This document shows positions 1 through 5,398 of a DNA stretch of 6,630 nt, in pieces. This DNA is from AC-69 sp036519575 (GTDB lineage Bacteria > Actinomycetota > UBA4738 > HRBIN12). The translations under genes and the position numbers were made by a program. Numbering within the stretch: the first letter of the stretch is position 1; the number at the start of each line of letters is the position of its first letter. The stretch lies in contig DATDKZ010000031.1 of NCBI GenBank assembly GCA_036519575.1, positions 1 through 6,630 on the forward strand, given 5' to 3'. The notes beneath the pieces were generated by a model. It was not told the origin of the DNA. It worked only from the letters and a program-made list of their open reading frames with translations, and did not search any database.

Positions 1-666
1 CGCGACGCCGTCGACGCCGTGGTGACCTGGCCGGGCGGCCGCGTCCGATTCGTCGACACCGCAGGCCTCCGCCGTCCGTCCCGCACGGAGGGAGTGGAGT
101 ACTACGGCTACGTGCGCGCCGTGCGAGCGATCGAACGCGCGCACGTTGCCGTGCTCGTGCTGGACGCGAGCGAGGGCTTCACCACGGAGGATCGAAAGAT
201 CGCCGCCAGGGTGAGGCAGACGGGCCGTGGGCTTGCCGTGATCGCCAACAAGTGGGACTTGGTCCTGGAGAAGGACCCCACGTACAAGGAACTGGTCGAG
301 GCCGTCGCGGTCTTCTCCGGGACCTCCGTGTGGAGGACGTCCGCGCTGACCGGCGCTGGGGTGACCAGGCTTCCGACGGAGCTGGTGGATCTTCACGATC
401 GATGGGGGAGGCGGGTACCCACCAGCGATGTGAATCGCGTCCTCTCCGAGGCCCAGGACGAGCGCCCACCCCCCGCAGGGGTCCGATATCGCTACGGGAC
501 ACAGGTCTCGGCCGGGCCTCCCACATTCGTCCTGTTCGGCGGAAGGCCGCCCTCGCCCTCTTACGCTCGGTTCCTTGAGGGACGCCTGCGTCGGGCCTTC
601 GGCTTCGGCGGGGTCCCTATCCGCCTGCGATTCCGGGCCAAGCGGCCCCGTGGAGGTGGGCGCTGA
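1..666 (+). CDS. der: Ribosome-assembly GTPase Der (EngA), C-terminal part; 5' end outside window
   Basis: Der is a tandem-GTPase factor needed for maturation of the 50S ribosomal subunit in the cytoplasm. The reading frame is open from base 1 to the TGA at 664-666 (221 codons), so the gene begins upstream; the internal GTG at 19 is not the start. What is present is most of the second G domain and the C-terminal KH-like domain. Counting from the first codon, the G3 motif DTAG is at residues 19-22, the G4 motif NKWD at 83-86 and the G5 motif SAL at 114-116. The start of the frame (RDAVDAV) matches the stretch just after the switch-I threonine, so the P-loop is off the window. Residues from about 141 to the end match the KH-like RNA-binding domain, including the typical PPTFVLF and VPIRLRFR strands and a basic tail. 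The next gene is a tRNA 34 bases downstream with its own promoter, so der appears to end its transcription unit. Confidence 0.95.
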   Translation, partial: RDAVDAVVTWPGGRVRFVDTAGLRRPSRTEGVEYYGYVRAVRAIERAHVAVLVLDASEGFTTEDRKIAARVRQTGRGLAVIANKWDLVLEKDPTYKELVEAVAVFSGTSVWRTSALTGAGVTRLPTELVDLHDRWGRRVPTSDVNRVLSEAQDERPPPAGVRYRYGTQVSAGPPTFVLFGGRPPSPSYARFLEGRLRRAFGFGGVPIRLRFRAKRPRGGGR

Positions 667-686
667 GGGCCCGGGTCCGTCGCCGA

Positions 687-692
687 TACAAT
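687..692 (+). promoter_or_regulatory. -10 element (TACAAT) for tRNA-Pro
   Basis: TACAAT is a close match to the sigma-70 -10 consensus. It ends 8 bases before the first base of the tRNA, so transcription would start at or within a few bases of the mature 5' end. No convincing -35 hexamer lies 16-18 bases upstream, where der ends. This is a consensus match read by eye, not a mapped start site. Confidence 0.6.
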
Positions 693-700
693 CGAGGTTG

Positions 701-775
701 CGGGCCGTGGCGCAGCTTGGTTAGCGCGTCTGACTGGGGGTCAGAAGGTCGCCGGTTCGAATCCGGCCGGCCCGA
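701..775 (+). tRNA. tRNA-Pro (anticodon GGG)
   Basis: A full cloverleaf can be drawn. The acceptor stem is 701-707 with 768-774 (7 perfect pairs), followed by discriminator A775. The D stem is 710-713 with 724-727 (GCGC/GCGC). The anticodon stem is 729-733 with 741-745 around the loop CTGGGGG, giving anticodon GGG at 736-738. The variable loop is 746-750, and the T arm is 751-755 with 763-767 around TTCGAAT. The 5' C opposite a G at the acceptor end is usual for bacterial proline tRNAs. It reads CCC codons directly. The 3' CCA is not encoded (ACGA follows the stem), so it must be added by the CCA-adding enzyme, which is common in Actinomycetota. Confidence 0.97.
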
Positions 776-826
776 CGAAACGAGGGAACCAGGGCCTCAT
801 GCACGCGAGGACGGGACCGGGATTGA

Positions 827-857
827 AGGTGGCCCGGGGGGAAGACCCGGGCCACCT
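827..857 (+). terminator. 12-bp perfect hairpin downstream of tRNA-Pro, probable terminator
   Basis: Bases 827-838 pair without mismatch with 846-857 (arm AGGTGGCCCGGG), leaving a 7-base loop at 839-845. It begins 51 bases after the tRNA. No T-run follows on either strand, so this is not a textbook intrinsic terminator; strong hairpins lacking a U-tract are frequent after actinobacterial genes and are often taken as terminators. Alternatives are an RNA-stability element or a Rho-assisted stop. Confidence 0.6.
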
Positions 858-967
858 CGGACCGGATCGGAGATACTCGTGCTCATGGAGGCTCCGGCCG
901 GCCAATCGGTAGTGTAAGTCACGGTCGACCACAAGCCTAGATTCACCGACGCTTTCTTCCACGGATT

Positions 968-995
968 CCTCAACTTTGTCCGTAGGTTGAGGTTC
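968..995. promoter_or_regulatory. Inverted repeat and tandem AGGTT motif upstream of pgsA (candidate operator)
   Basis: CCTCAAC at 968-974 is the exact reverse complement of GTTGAGG at 986-992, with an 11-base spacer. The right arm continues as a tandem repeat, AGGTT at 984-988 and again at 990-994, giving TTGAGGTTC at 987-995. The same 9-mer recurs upstream of gcvH (1694-1702), and reverse-complement relatives occur upstream of garA (2214-2226). A protein-binding site is inferred from this recurrence. It could also fold as a weak hairpin followed by TTCGTTT. Confidence 0.4.
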
Positions 996-1069
996 GTTTG
1001 GCCTCGAGTCCGCCCTCACGTTGTGCCCGTCAGCCCCTTCGTTCCACCGATGGTAGGTTGCGATCGGGC

Positions 1070-1663
1070 ATGAGCCAGCCTTCCGGGGCGTCGAACGAGG
1101 CATCCTCCGCCATTGCGACCGTGCCCAACGCGCTGTCCGTCGCCCGGATCCTGCTGACCCCGGCGTTCGTGTGGCTCATCGTCGACCGGGACACCACGTT
1201 CATCGGGCTCCTGCTGTTCGGCCTCGTTGTGAGCACCGACTGGCTGGACGGCTATATCGCTCGTCGTACCGGCCGGGTCTCGGACGTGGGCAAGATGCTC
1301 GATCCCACGGCCGACCGGCTGGCCATCGCCGCCTGCCTCGTGGCCCTCGTCGTGCGAGGCGCCTTCCCCTTGTGGGCAGCCCTGCTGATCCTGGTTCGAG
1401 ACCTGGCCGTCGTGGTCGTCGGCGTGTTGCTCCTGGTCACGCGGAAGGTACGGATCGAGGTCCGCTTCGTGGGGAAGGTGGCCACGTTCAGCCTGGTCGT
1501 TGCGATCGGGTTGATCGCTTGGGGGAACCTGGGCTATCCGTTCCCCTCCACGGCCGAGGCGGTCGGGTGGGTGATGTATGCGGTGGGCATCGTGGAGTAC
1601 TACGTGGCCGCTGTGCTGTATGCGGGGGACCTTCGACGAGCCCTCGAGTCGGGCTCGACGTGA
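1070..1663 (+). CDS. pgsA: CDP-alcohol phosphatidyltransferase, PgsA type
   Basis: Integral membrane enzyme (197 aa) that transfers a phosphatidyl group from CDP-diacylglycerol to an alcohol; the best match is phosphatidylglycerophosphate synthase, the entry step to phosphatidylglycerol and cardiolipin. The diagnostic signature DG-x2-AR-x8-G-x3-D-x3-D is complete at DGYIAR...G..LDPTAD, about residues 60-82, and holds the metal-binding and catalytic aspartates. An N-terminal PNALSVARILLTP motif is typical of PgsA, and four or more hydrophobic segments follow. I chose ATG 1070: the frame is open back to a TTG at 998, but those 24 extra residues are Arg/Ser-rich and unlike the family. No good Shine-Dalgarno is visible. 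In M. tuberculosis the gene in this position (Rv1822, pgsA2) has an uncertain substrate, so a cardiolipin synthase or other headgroup specificity cannot be excluded. The next gene, gcvH, is 74 bases downstream with its own promoter-like sequence. Confidence 0.9.
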   Translation: MSQPSGASNEASSAIATVPNALSVARILLTPAFVWLIVDRDTTFIGLLLFGLVVSTDWLDGYIARRTGRVSDVGKMLDPTADRLAIAACLVALVVRGAFPLWAALLILVRDLAVVVVGVLLLVTRKVRIEVRFVGKVATFSLVVAIGLIAWGNLGYPFPSTAEAVGWVMYAVGIVEYYVAAVLYAGDLRRALESGST

Positions 1664-1686
1664 GCTATCGGCGCTCGGGGACGGGA

Positions 1687-1707
1687 TGATAGTTTGAGGT
1701 TCAGGTC
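1687..1707 (+). promoter_or_regulatory. Extended -10 promoter of gcvH overlapping a GAGGTT-type repeat
   Basis: TGATAGTTT at 1687-1695 fits an extended -10 (TGn plus TAGTTT), with no recognisable -35. Transcription would start near 1702, giving a leader of about 36 bases that includes the Shine-Dalgarno GGAGAGG at 1726-1732. Directly overlapping the inferred start is TTGAGGTTC (1694-1702) followed by AGGTC (1703-1707), the same motif family as upstream of pgsA and garA. Binding here would be expected to block transcription; both promoter and operator are inferred by eye. Confidence 0.45.
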
Positions 1708-1737
1708 GACGCACCTTTACCACATGGAGAGGACCAC

Positions 1738-2136
1738 ATGGAGTTCCCTCAGGATCTGCGGTACACGAAGGAGCACGAGTGGGTGCGCGACGAGGGGGGC
1801 GGCGGCCGGGTGAGGGTGGGCATCACCGACTACGCCCAGGACGCGCTGGGTGACGTGGTGTACGTGGACATCCCCGAGCCGGGGACGCAGGTCACCTCGA
1901 TGCAGCCGTTCGGCGAGGTGGAGTCGACGAAATCGGTGTCCGACGTGTACAGCCCGGTGACCGGGACCATCGCCCAGCGCAACGCGCTCCTCGACGAACG
2001 TCCCGAGCTGGTCAATCAGTCTCCCTACGGGGACGGGTGGATGGTCGTGGTCGAGGGAGCAGACCCTTCCGAGCTCGAATCCCTCATGGACGCGGCCGCC
2101 TACCAGGCCTTCCTCCGCCAGGCCGAGCCCGAATAG
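1738..2136 (+). CDS. gcvH: Glycine cleavage system H protein
   Basis: Lipoyl carrier protein (132 aa, normal for the family). It shuttles the aminomethyl group between the P, T and L proteins of glycine cleavage in the cytoplasm, and in many bacteria H protein is also a relay for lipoyl groups. The start is ATG 1738, preceded by GGAGAGG at 1726-1732; a nearby ATG at 1724 is in another frame. The N-terminal TKEHEWV motif, the ITDYAQDALGDVVYVDIPEPG core and the lipoylation hairpin FGEVESTKSVSDVYSPV are all present; the lipoylated lysine is K65. The C-terminal half has the usual N-x-L-x-x-x-P-E-L-V-N and GDGWM blocks. gcvT and gcvP are not in the window, so H is encoded apart from its partners, as it is beside garA in mycobacteria. 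Confidence 0.97.
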   Translation: MEFPQDLRYTKEHEWVRDEGGGGRVRVGITDYAQDALGDVVYVDIPEPGTQVTSMQPFGEVESTKSVSDVYSPVTGTIAQRNALLDERPELVNQSPYGDGWMVVVEGADPSELESLMDAAAYQAFLRQAEPE

Positions 2137-2151
2137 GACCCTTTTTCCCCA

Positions 2152-2197
2152 GTTGACCCTTCAACCCAGCTGCGATAACTTCGACCTTCGGTCGAGG
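2152..2197 (+). promoter_or_regulatory. Promoter of garA-merR with two palindromes
   Basis: TTGACC (2153-2158), 17 bases, then TAACTT (2176-2181) forms a plausible sigma-70 promoter placing the start near 2188 and a leader of about 70 bases. Two inverted repeats sit on it. GTTGA-CCCT-TCAAC (2152-2165) covers the -35, and TCGACC-TTC-GGTCGA (2181-2195, extendable to 2179-2197 with one G-T pair) covers the end of the -10 and the inferred start. Either could be an operator; the second could also fold in the RNA. Confidence 0.55.
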
Positions 2198-2212
2198 CTG
2201 GTCTGTAACGCT

Positions 2213-2226
2213 CAACCTCGAACCTC
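2213..2226 (-). repeat. Tandem AACCTC repeat in the garA leader (reverse complement of GAGGTT)
   Basis: CAACCTC (2213-2219) is followed immediately by GAACCTC (2220-2226), two near-identical heptamers. Read on the minus strand this is GAGGTTC then GAGGTTG, matching the motif family upstream of pgsA and gcvH. It lies downstream of the inferred garA start site, so it would be transcribed as part of the leader. Function unknown; a binding site for the neighbouring MerR regulator is a guess. Confidence 0.45.
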
Positions 2227-2258
2227 AGCAGGAGGTCTGACCTAAGGGGCGACCGAGC

Positions 2259-2717
2259 TTGTACTGCACCCGATGTGGACATCCGAACAAGGACGGAGCC
2301 CGATTCTGCGCCAACTGCGGGGCTCCCCTTCTGGATGAGACGACCGTGGGGATCACCCCGGTTGAAGTCGAGGAGGAGACCGGCGAGGAGTTCCCGTTCC
2401 CCGGAGAGGAACTCCAACCGGGACAGGCCCTGCTCGTGGTCAAGCGTGGTCCGAACGCCGGCTCGACCTTCCTGATCGAGGACGATGTCACCACCGCCGG
2501 CCGCAGCACGGACGGCGACATCTTCCTCGACGACATCACCGTTTCCCGAAAGCACGCCGAGATTCGCCGGGACGGGACCGAGTTCTCCATCCACGATCGG
2601 GGCAGCTTGAATGGAACCTACGTGAATGGTGAGCGCGTCGAGGCCACGAAGCTCGCCGCGGGTGACGAGATCCAGATCGGGAAGTTCAAGCTGGTCTTCT
2701 TCCAGGCAGGAGAGTGA
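2259..2717 (+). CDS. garA: GarA/OdhI-like FHA protein with N-terminal zinc ribbon
   Basis: Phosphorylation-controlled FHA regulator (152 aa). Known homologues, GarA in mycobacteria and OdhI in Corynebacterium, inhibit the 2-oxoglutarate decarboxylase/dehydrogenase complex and adjust glutamate enzymes until Ser/Thr kinases phosphorylate an N-terminal ETT motif, which the FHA domain then binds. Residues 3-20 form a four-cysteine zinc ribbon (CTRC and CANC). ETTV at 27-30 (T28, T29) matches the kinase motif, an acidic linker runs to about 52, and the FHA domain spans about 57-149. It has G81-R82, S96-R97-K98-H99 and N118-G119-T120 in the phosphothreonine-binding positions. LLVVKRGPNAGS, DIFLDDITVSRKHAE and SLNGTYVN are nearly identical to GarA. 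The start is TTG 2259: an in-frame TGA at 2238-2240 leaves no other start before the zinc ribbon, and AAGGGG at 2244-2249 serves as the ribosome site. GarA itself has an extended N-terminus without this ribbon. The gene ends 3 bases before merR. Confidence 0.93.
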   Translation: MYCTRCGHPNKDGARFCANCGAPLLDETTVGITPVEVEEETGEEFPFPGEELQPGQALLVVKRGPNAGSTFLIEDDVTTAGRSTDGDIFLDDITVSRKHAEIRRDGTEFSIHDRGSLNGTYVNGERVEATKLAAGDEIQIGKFKLVFFQAGE

Positions 2718-2720
2718 GGG

Positions 2721-3428
2721 GTGTCCACGCGCAGCTACCAGTCGATCGGTGAGGTCCTGGTCTCGGTGAAGACGGAGTTCCCAGACATCACGATCTCGAA
2801 GATCCGGTTCCTCGAGTCCGAGGGCCTGATCGAACCGGAGCGCACGCCCTCGGGGTATCGGAAGTTCTACGACAAGGACGTGGATCGGCTGAAGCAGATC
2901 CTGCGGATGCAGCGCGACGAGTACCTGCCCCTCAAGGTGATCAAGGACCGGCTGCTGACCCAGGAGACGGGACCTGGCGAAGGGCTCGACGACCGGGAGG
3001 CGGTGGGGACCGAGATCCAGGAGGAACTGGCCGAGCCGCCCACGGGCCTCCAGATGTCCATCGAGGAGATGTCCACTGCCACCGGGATCGACAAGGAACG
3101 GATCAAGGAGCTCGAGTCCTTCGGGCTCGTCTCATCGCACGGACCGGACTCGGCGAAGTACTACGACGGCGATGACTACGTGGTGCTCTCCATCGTCAAG
3201 GACTTCTTCAAGTACGGGGTCGAACCTCGCCACCTCACGATGTATCGACACTTCGCCGAACGTGAGGCGAGCTTCTTCGAGTCGATCATCATGCCGCAGC
3301 TCCGCCAACGGAACCCAGACGCGCGAAAGACGGCAATGGGCTCGCTGGGGGACCTTTCGAGGGCGTCTCGCAAGCTGAAGCAGGCGCTCCTGCGGAACAA
3401 CCTGCGGCAGCACCTGACCTCGCCGTAA
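2721..3428 (+). CDS. ftsR: MerR-family regulator, FtsR-like (Rv1828 type)
   Basis: DNA-binding regulator of 235 aa. Residues 7-78 are a MerR winged helix-turn-helix (SIGEVL, DITISKIRFLESEGLIEPERTPSGYRKF, then LPLKVIKDRL). A second helix-turn-helix-like unit at about 111-170 (MSIEEMSTATGID, IKELESFGLV, YYDGDDY) follows a charged linker, and the C-terminal helices from about 173 probably dimerise. No effector-binding cysteines or histidines are visible. The double-HTH layout matches M. tuberculosis Rv1828 and C. glutamicum FtsR, a regulator needed for normal ftsZ expression that also lies next to the garA/odhI gene. The symbol therefore rests on family and synteny, not on a demonstrated target here. 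The start is GTG 2721 with AGGAGAG at 2708-2714. The 3-base gap from garA points to cotranscription and translational coupling. Confidence 0.88.
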   Translation: MSTRSYQSIGEVLVSVKTEFPDITISKIRFLESEGLIEPERTPSGYRKFYDKDVDRLKQILRMQRDEYLPLKVIKDRLLTQETGPGEGLDDREAVGTEIQEELAEPPTGLQMSIEEMSTATGIDKERIKELESFGLVSSHGPDSAKYYDGDDYVVLSIVKDFFKYGVEPRHLTMYRHFAEREASFFESIIMPQLRQRNPDARKTAMGSLGDLSRASRKLKQALLRNNLRQHLTSP

Positions 3429-3437
3429 CCTCTCGTC

Positions 3438-4712
3438 GTGCGGGATGGCCGGGTCCGGCGGCGAAGACCGATCGCGCTCGTCGCGCTGGCGACGCTGTTC
3501 CTCCTTCCTCCTTCCCTCGGTTTGGCCCTGGCCGGCCAGACGCCCCCGCCGACGCCGGTGCCCGCCCCCGGCGGAGGGACGTCTCCCTCTCCGTTCCCCC
3601 AGGTCCTGCGGACGCCGCCCCCGTCGAACGAACCGCCTACGGTCTCGGCCGGCGCGGTGGTCCTCGCCGACCTGGACACCGGCCAGATCTTGTGGGGAAA
3701 CGAAATCGATGAACGGCGTCCCATCGCCAGCATCACAAAGATCATGACGGCGCTCATCGTCATCCAGCGCACGGATCCTTCGGACATAGTGACGGTGAGT
3801 CCCACCGCGGCGGCGCCGGGGCCGTCGGCCGCCGCCGCGGAGCTCGGGTTGGTCCCGGGGGAGCGGATCTCGATCCAGGACCTGCTCTACGCCCTGCTCT
3901 TGCAGTCCGCGAATGATGCCGCCGTGGCGCTGGCGGAACATGTCGCCGGCTCGGTCGAGGCGTTCGTCGATGAGATGAACGCCGAGGCTCGCCGGCTGCA
4001 CCTCGCCGACACCCGGTTCGCCTCCCCGAACGGGCTCGATGACTCCGGGTACTCGACCGCGCGCGACCTTGCCATGCTGACTAGGACGGCGTTCGAGAGC
4101 CCGCTGTTCGCCTCGATCGTCCGGACGAAGTTCCATCGCATCCCATCACCGTCGGGCAGGCCTCGGATGATCCAGAACCGCAACGTCCTGCTGTGGCTGT
4201 ATCCAGGTGCCGTCGGAGTCAAGACCGGTTTCACCACGCCCGCGGGGTTCTGCGTCGTGGCCGCCGCGACCCGGGGTGGGCTTCGGCTCGTGGCAGTGAT
4301 CCTCGGCGCGCCGGGAGAGCCGTTCTCCGACGCCGCCGCGGTCCTCGACTACGGCTTCGGCTCCTTCGAGTGGCGCGAGCTGGTGGACGGTGGACAGGGC
4401 TTTGGGTCGATCGCCATCGGCGAGCGGGACGTTCCGGTCTCGGCCGGCAGGGGGCTTCGGGGGCTCGTCCCGGTGGGCGCTCGGATCCAGCGGGTGGTCA
4501 CCATGCTTCCCGACGTCGCGTTCCCTCCCGCGATGGGCGAGCGGGTGGGCTACGTGAGGGTGTCCGCCCCCAACCTACCGCTCGGACGGGTGCCGCTCGT
4601 AGTGAGTGCCCTGCCGGGTCCGCCTCCGGCCGAGCCCGGGCCGTGGTGGCGCCGGGCGGCCTCGGCGGTCGTGCAAAGCGTCTCGAGCGCGCTGTCGTCC
4701 TTATTCGGGTGA
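3438..4712 (+). CDS. dacF: Secreted D-alanyl-D-alanine carboxypeptidase (DacF/PBP5 family, S11)
   Basis: Low-molecular-weight penicillin-binding protein (424 aa) that removes the terminal D-alanine from peptidoglycan stem peptides outside the membrane. A basic n-region and hydrophobic core (residues 5-32) form a signal peptide with a likely cut after ALA at 30-32, followed by a Pro/Gly-rich linker to about 66. All three active-site motifs are present: SITK with nucleophile S98 and K101, SAN at 157-159 and KTG at 262-264. A C-terminal beta-rich domain follows (about 313-390), and the last 22 residues (WWRR then a Ser/Ala/Val-rich stretch) could be the amphipathic membrane anchor seen in this family. 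The start is GTG 3438; no alternative in-frame start lies upstream of the signal peptide, and no Shine-Dalgarno is visible. It begins 9 bases after merR, so it probably belongs to the garA-merR transcript. Gene names in this family (dacA, dacB, dacF) are not used consistently. Confidence 0.93.
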   Translation: MRDGRVRRRRPIALVALATLFLLPPSLGLALAGQTPPPTPVPAPGGGTSPSPFPQVLRTPPPSNEPPTVSAGAVVLADLDTGQILWGNEIDERRPIASITKIMTALIVIQRTDPSDIVTVSPTAAAPGPSAAAAELGLVPGERISIQDLLYALLLQSANDAAVALAEHVAGSVEAFVDEMNAEARRLHLADTRFASPNGLDDSGYSTARDLAMLTRTAFESPLFASIVRTKFHRIPSPSGRPRMIQNRNVLLWLYPGAVGVKTGFTTPAGFCVVAAATRGGLRLVAVILGAPGEPFSDAAAVLDYGFGSFEWRELVDGGQGFGSIAIGERDVPVSAGRGLRGLVPVGARIQRVVTMLPDVAFPPAMGERVGYVRVSAPNLPLGRVPLVVSALPGPPPAEPGPWWRRAASAVVQSVSSALSSLFG

Positions 4713-4717
4713 CCCTC

Positions 4718-4726
4718 TGTTACCAT
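4718..4726 (+). promoter_or_regulatory. Extended -10 promoter of hpt
   Basis: TGTTACCAT is a TGn extended -10 followed by TACCAT, immediately after the dacF stop. The hexamer ends 8 bases before the hpt ATG, so the transcript would start at or within a base or two of the start codon and be leaderless. No -35 match is clear. Confidence 0.55.
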
Positions 4727-4734
4727 CCGGCCGG

Positions 4735-5355
4735 ATGTCGAAGGACGCGACCGTCTTGTTCGGACGCGAGGACATCCGCCGGCGGATCGAGGAGCTCGGC
4801 CGAGACATCACTGTGGACTACGAGGGACGCGCTCCCGTCCTGATCTCGGTCCTGAAGGGCGGCTCGGTGTTCCTCGCCGATCTCATTCGCCGCGTCCACC
4901 TCCCGATCGCGATCGACTACATGTCGATCTCCCGCTATGAGGGGATGGCGGAATCGATGGGCCGGGTCCGCATCGTGAAGGACCTGGAGGTGGACATCGG
5001 CGGGCGTGACGTCCTGATCGTCGAAGACATCGTCGACACCGGGCTCACGCTCTCGTACCTGATCACGGTCCTGGAATCGCGGCAGCCCGCCTCGCTGGAG
5101 GTGTGCACGCTTCTGGACAAGTCCGTGCGTCGCATCACGCCCCTTCCCATCCGGTACGTGGGGTTCGATTGCCCCGACGTGTTCGTGGTGGGATACGGCC
5201 TCGACTTCCAGGAACGATACCGGAACCTGCCCGATATCCTTGCCGTGCAAGACCTGTCCGCGCTCTCGACGGACCCGGACCTCCTCGTCCCGTACCTCAC
5301 CGGTGTCCCGGGGTCGGTGCCCGCGCCCGACACCGGTCGCGACGATGCCACCTAG
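4735..5355 (+). CDS. hpt: Hypoxanthine phosphoribosyltransferase
   Basis: Cytoplasmic purine-salvage enzyme (206 aa) converting hypoxanthine or guanine plus PRPP to IMP or GMP. The PRPP-binding motif VLIVEDIVDTGLT lies at residues 93-105, with the acidic pair E97-D98. LKGG at 40-43 is the diphosphate loop, the flexible loop is around 63-80, LLDK at 126-129 supplies the purine-contacting lysine, and FVVGYGLDFQERYRNLP at 150-166 is the conserved C-terminal signature. The start is ATG 4735: the frame is open further back into dacF, but that extension is Arg-rich and unlike the family. There is no Shine-Dalgarno, consistent with a leaderless message from the -10 just upstream. The protein runs about 30 residues past the usual end of the family, with a Pro/Asp-rich tail. 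In many bacteria hpt lies between tilS and ftsH; neither is visible here. Confidence 0.95.
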   Translation: MSKDATVLFGREDIRRRIEELGRDITVDYEGRAPVLISVLKGGSVFLADLIRRVHLPIAIDYMSISRYEGMAESMGRVRIVKDLEVDIGGRDVLIVEDIVDTGLTLSYLITVLESRQPASLEVCTLLDKSVRRITPLPIRYVGFDCPDVFVVGYGLDFQERYRNLPDILAVQDLSALSTDPDLLVPYLTGVPGSVPAPDTGRDDAT

Positions 5356-5356
5356 G

Positions 5357-5385
5357 TTGTCGGCGGGGGAGGGGAGGGCTAGATT
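5357..5385 (+). promoter_or_regulatory. Promoter of the bifunctional nuclease gene with polypurine spacer
   Basis: TTGTCG (5357-5362), 17 bases, then TAGATT (5380-5385) gives correct sigma-70 spacing with four of six matches in the -35. Transcription would start near 5392, only a few bases before ATG 5399. The spacer is almost all purine on this strand, with G-runs at 5365-5369, 5371-5374 and 5376-5378. Confidence 0.6.
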
Positions 5386-5398
5386 CCCTGATGAGGCC

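Larger units (their letters stand above)
776..1069. other. Gene-free interval between tRNA-Pro and pgsA
   Basis: I find no credible protein gene here. The open frames that cross it run through the tRNA in sense or antisense and have no family resemblance. It contains the strong hairpin at 827-857, an 8-base palindrome GGTCGACC at 923-930, a -10-like TAGATT at 938-943 identical to the hexamer upstream of the bifunctional nuclease gene, the inverted repeat at 968-992, and a second -10-like TAGGTT at 1054-1059 that ends 10 bases before the pgsA ATG. The promoter of pgsA must lie in this stretch, but I cannot decide between the two -10 candidates because neither has a clear -35. Confidence 0.6.

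Noticed and set aside
717..917. Plus-strand 66-residue open frame starting inside the tRNA
   Set aside because: It starts within the tRNA and crosses the strong hairpin; no ribosome site and no recognisable protein.
701..1069. Phage or integrative-element attachment site at tRNA-Pro
   Set aside because: No integrase gene and no second copy of the tRNA 3' end is visible in the window; the flanking genes are housekeeping.
741..1103. Minus-strand 120-residue open frame ending in GPAGFEPATF
   Set aside because: This C-terminal phrase is the well-known false translation of the antisense T arm and acceptor of a tRNA. The frame runs back through the tRNA-Pro and has no family resemblance otherwise.
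1664..1737. Glycine riboswitch upstream of gcvH
   Set aside because: Only 74 bases separate pgsA and gcvH, and I see none of the conserved paired aptamer structure; the space is taken up by a promoter and repeat.
3132..4136. Minus-strand 334-residue open frame
   Set aside because: Antisense to merR and dacF, both clearly coding. Its Arg/Gly/Asp-rich composition is typical of a shadow frame in GC-rich DNA.
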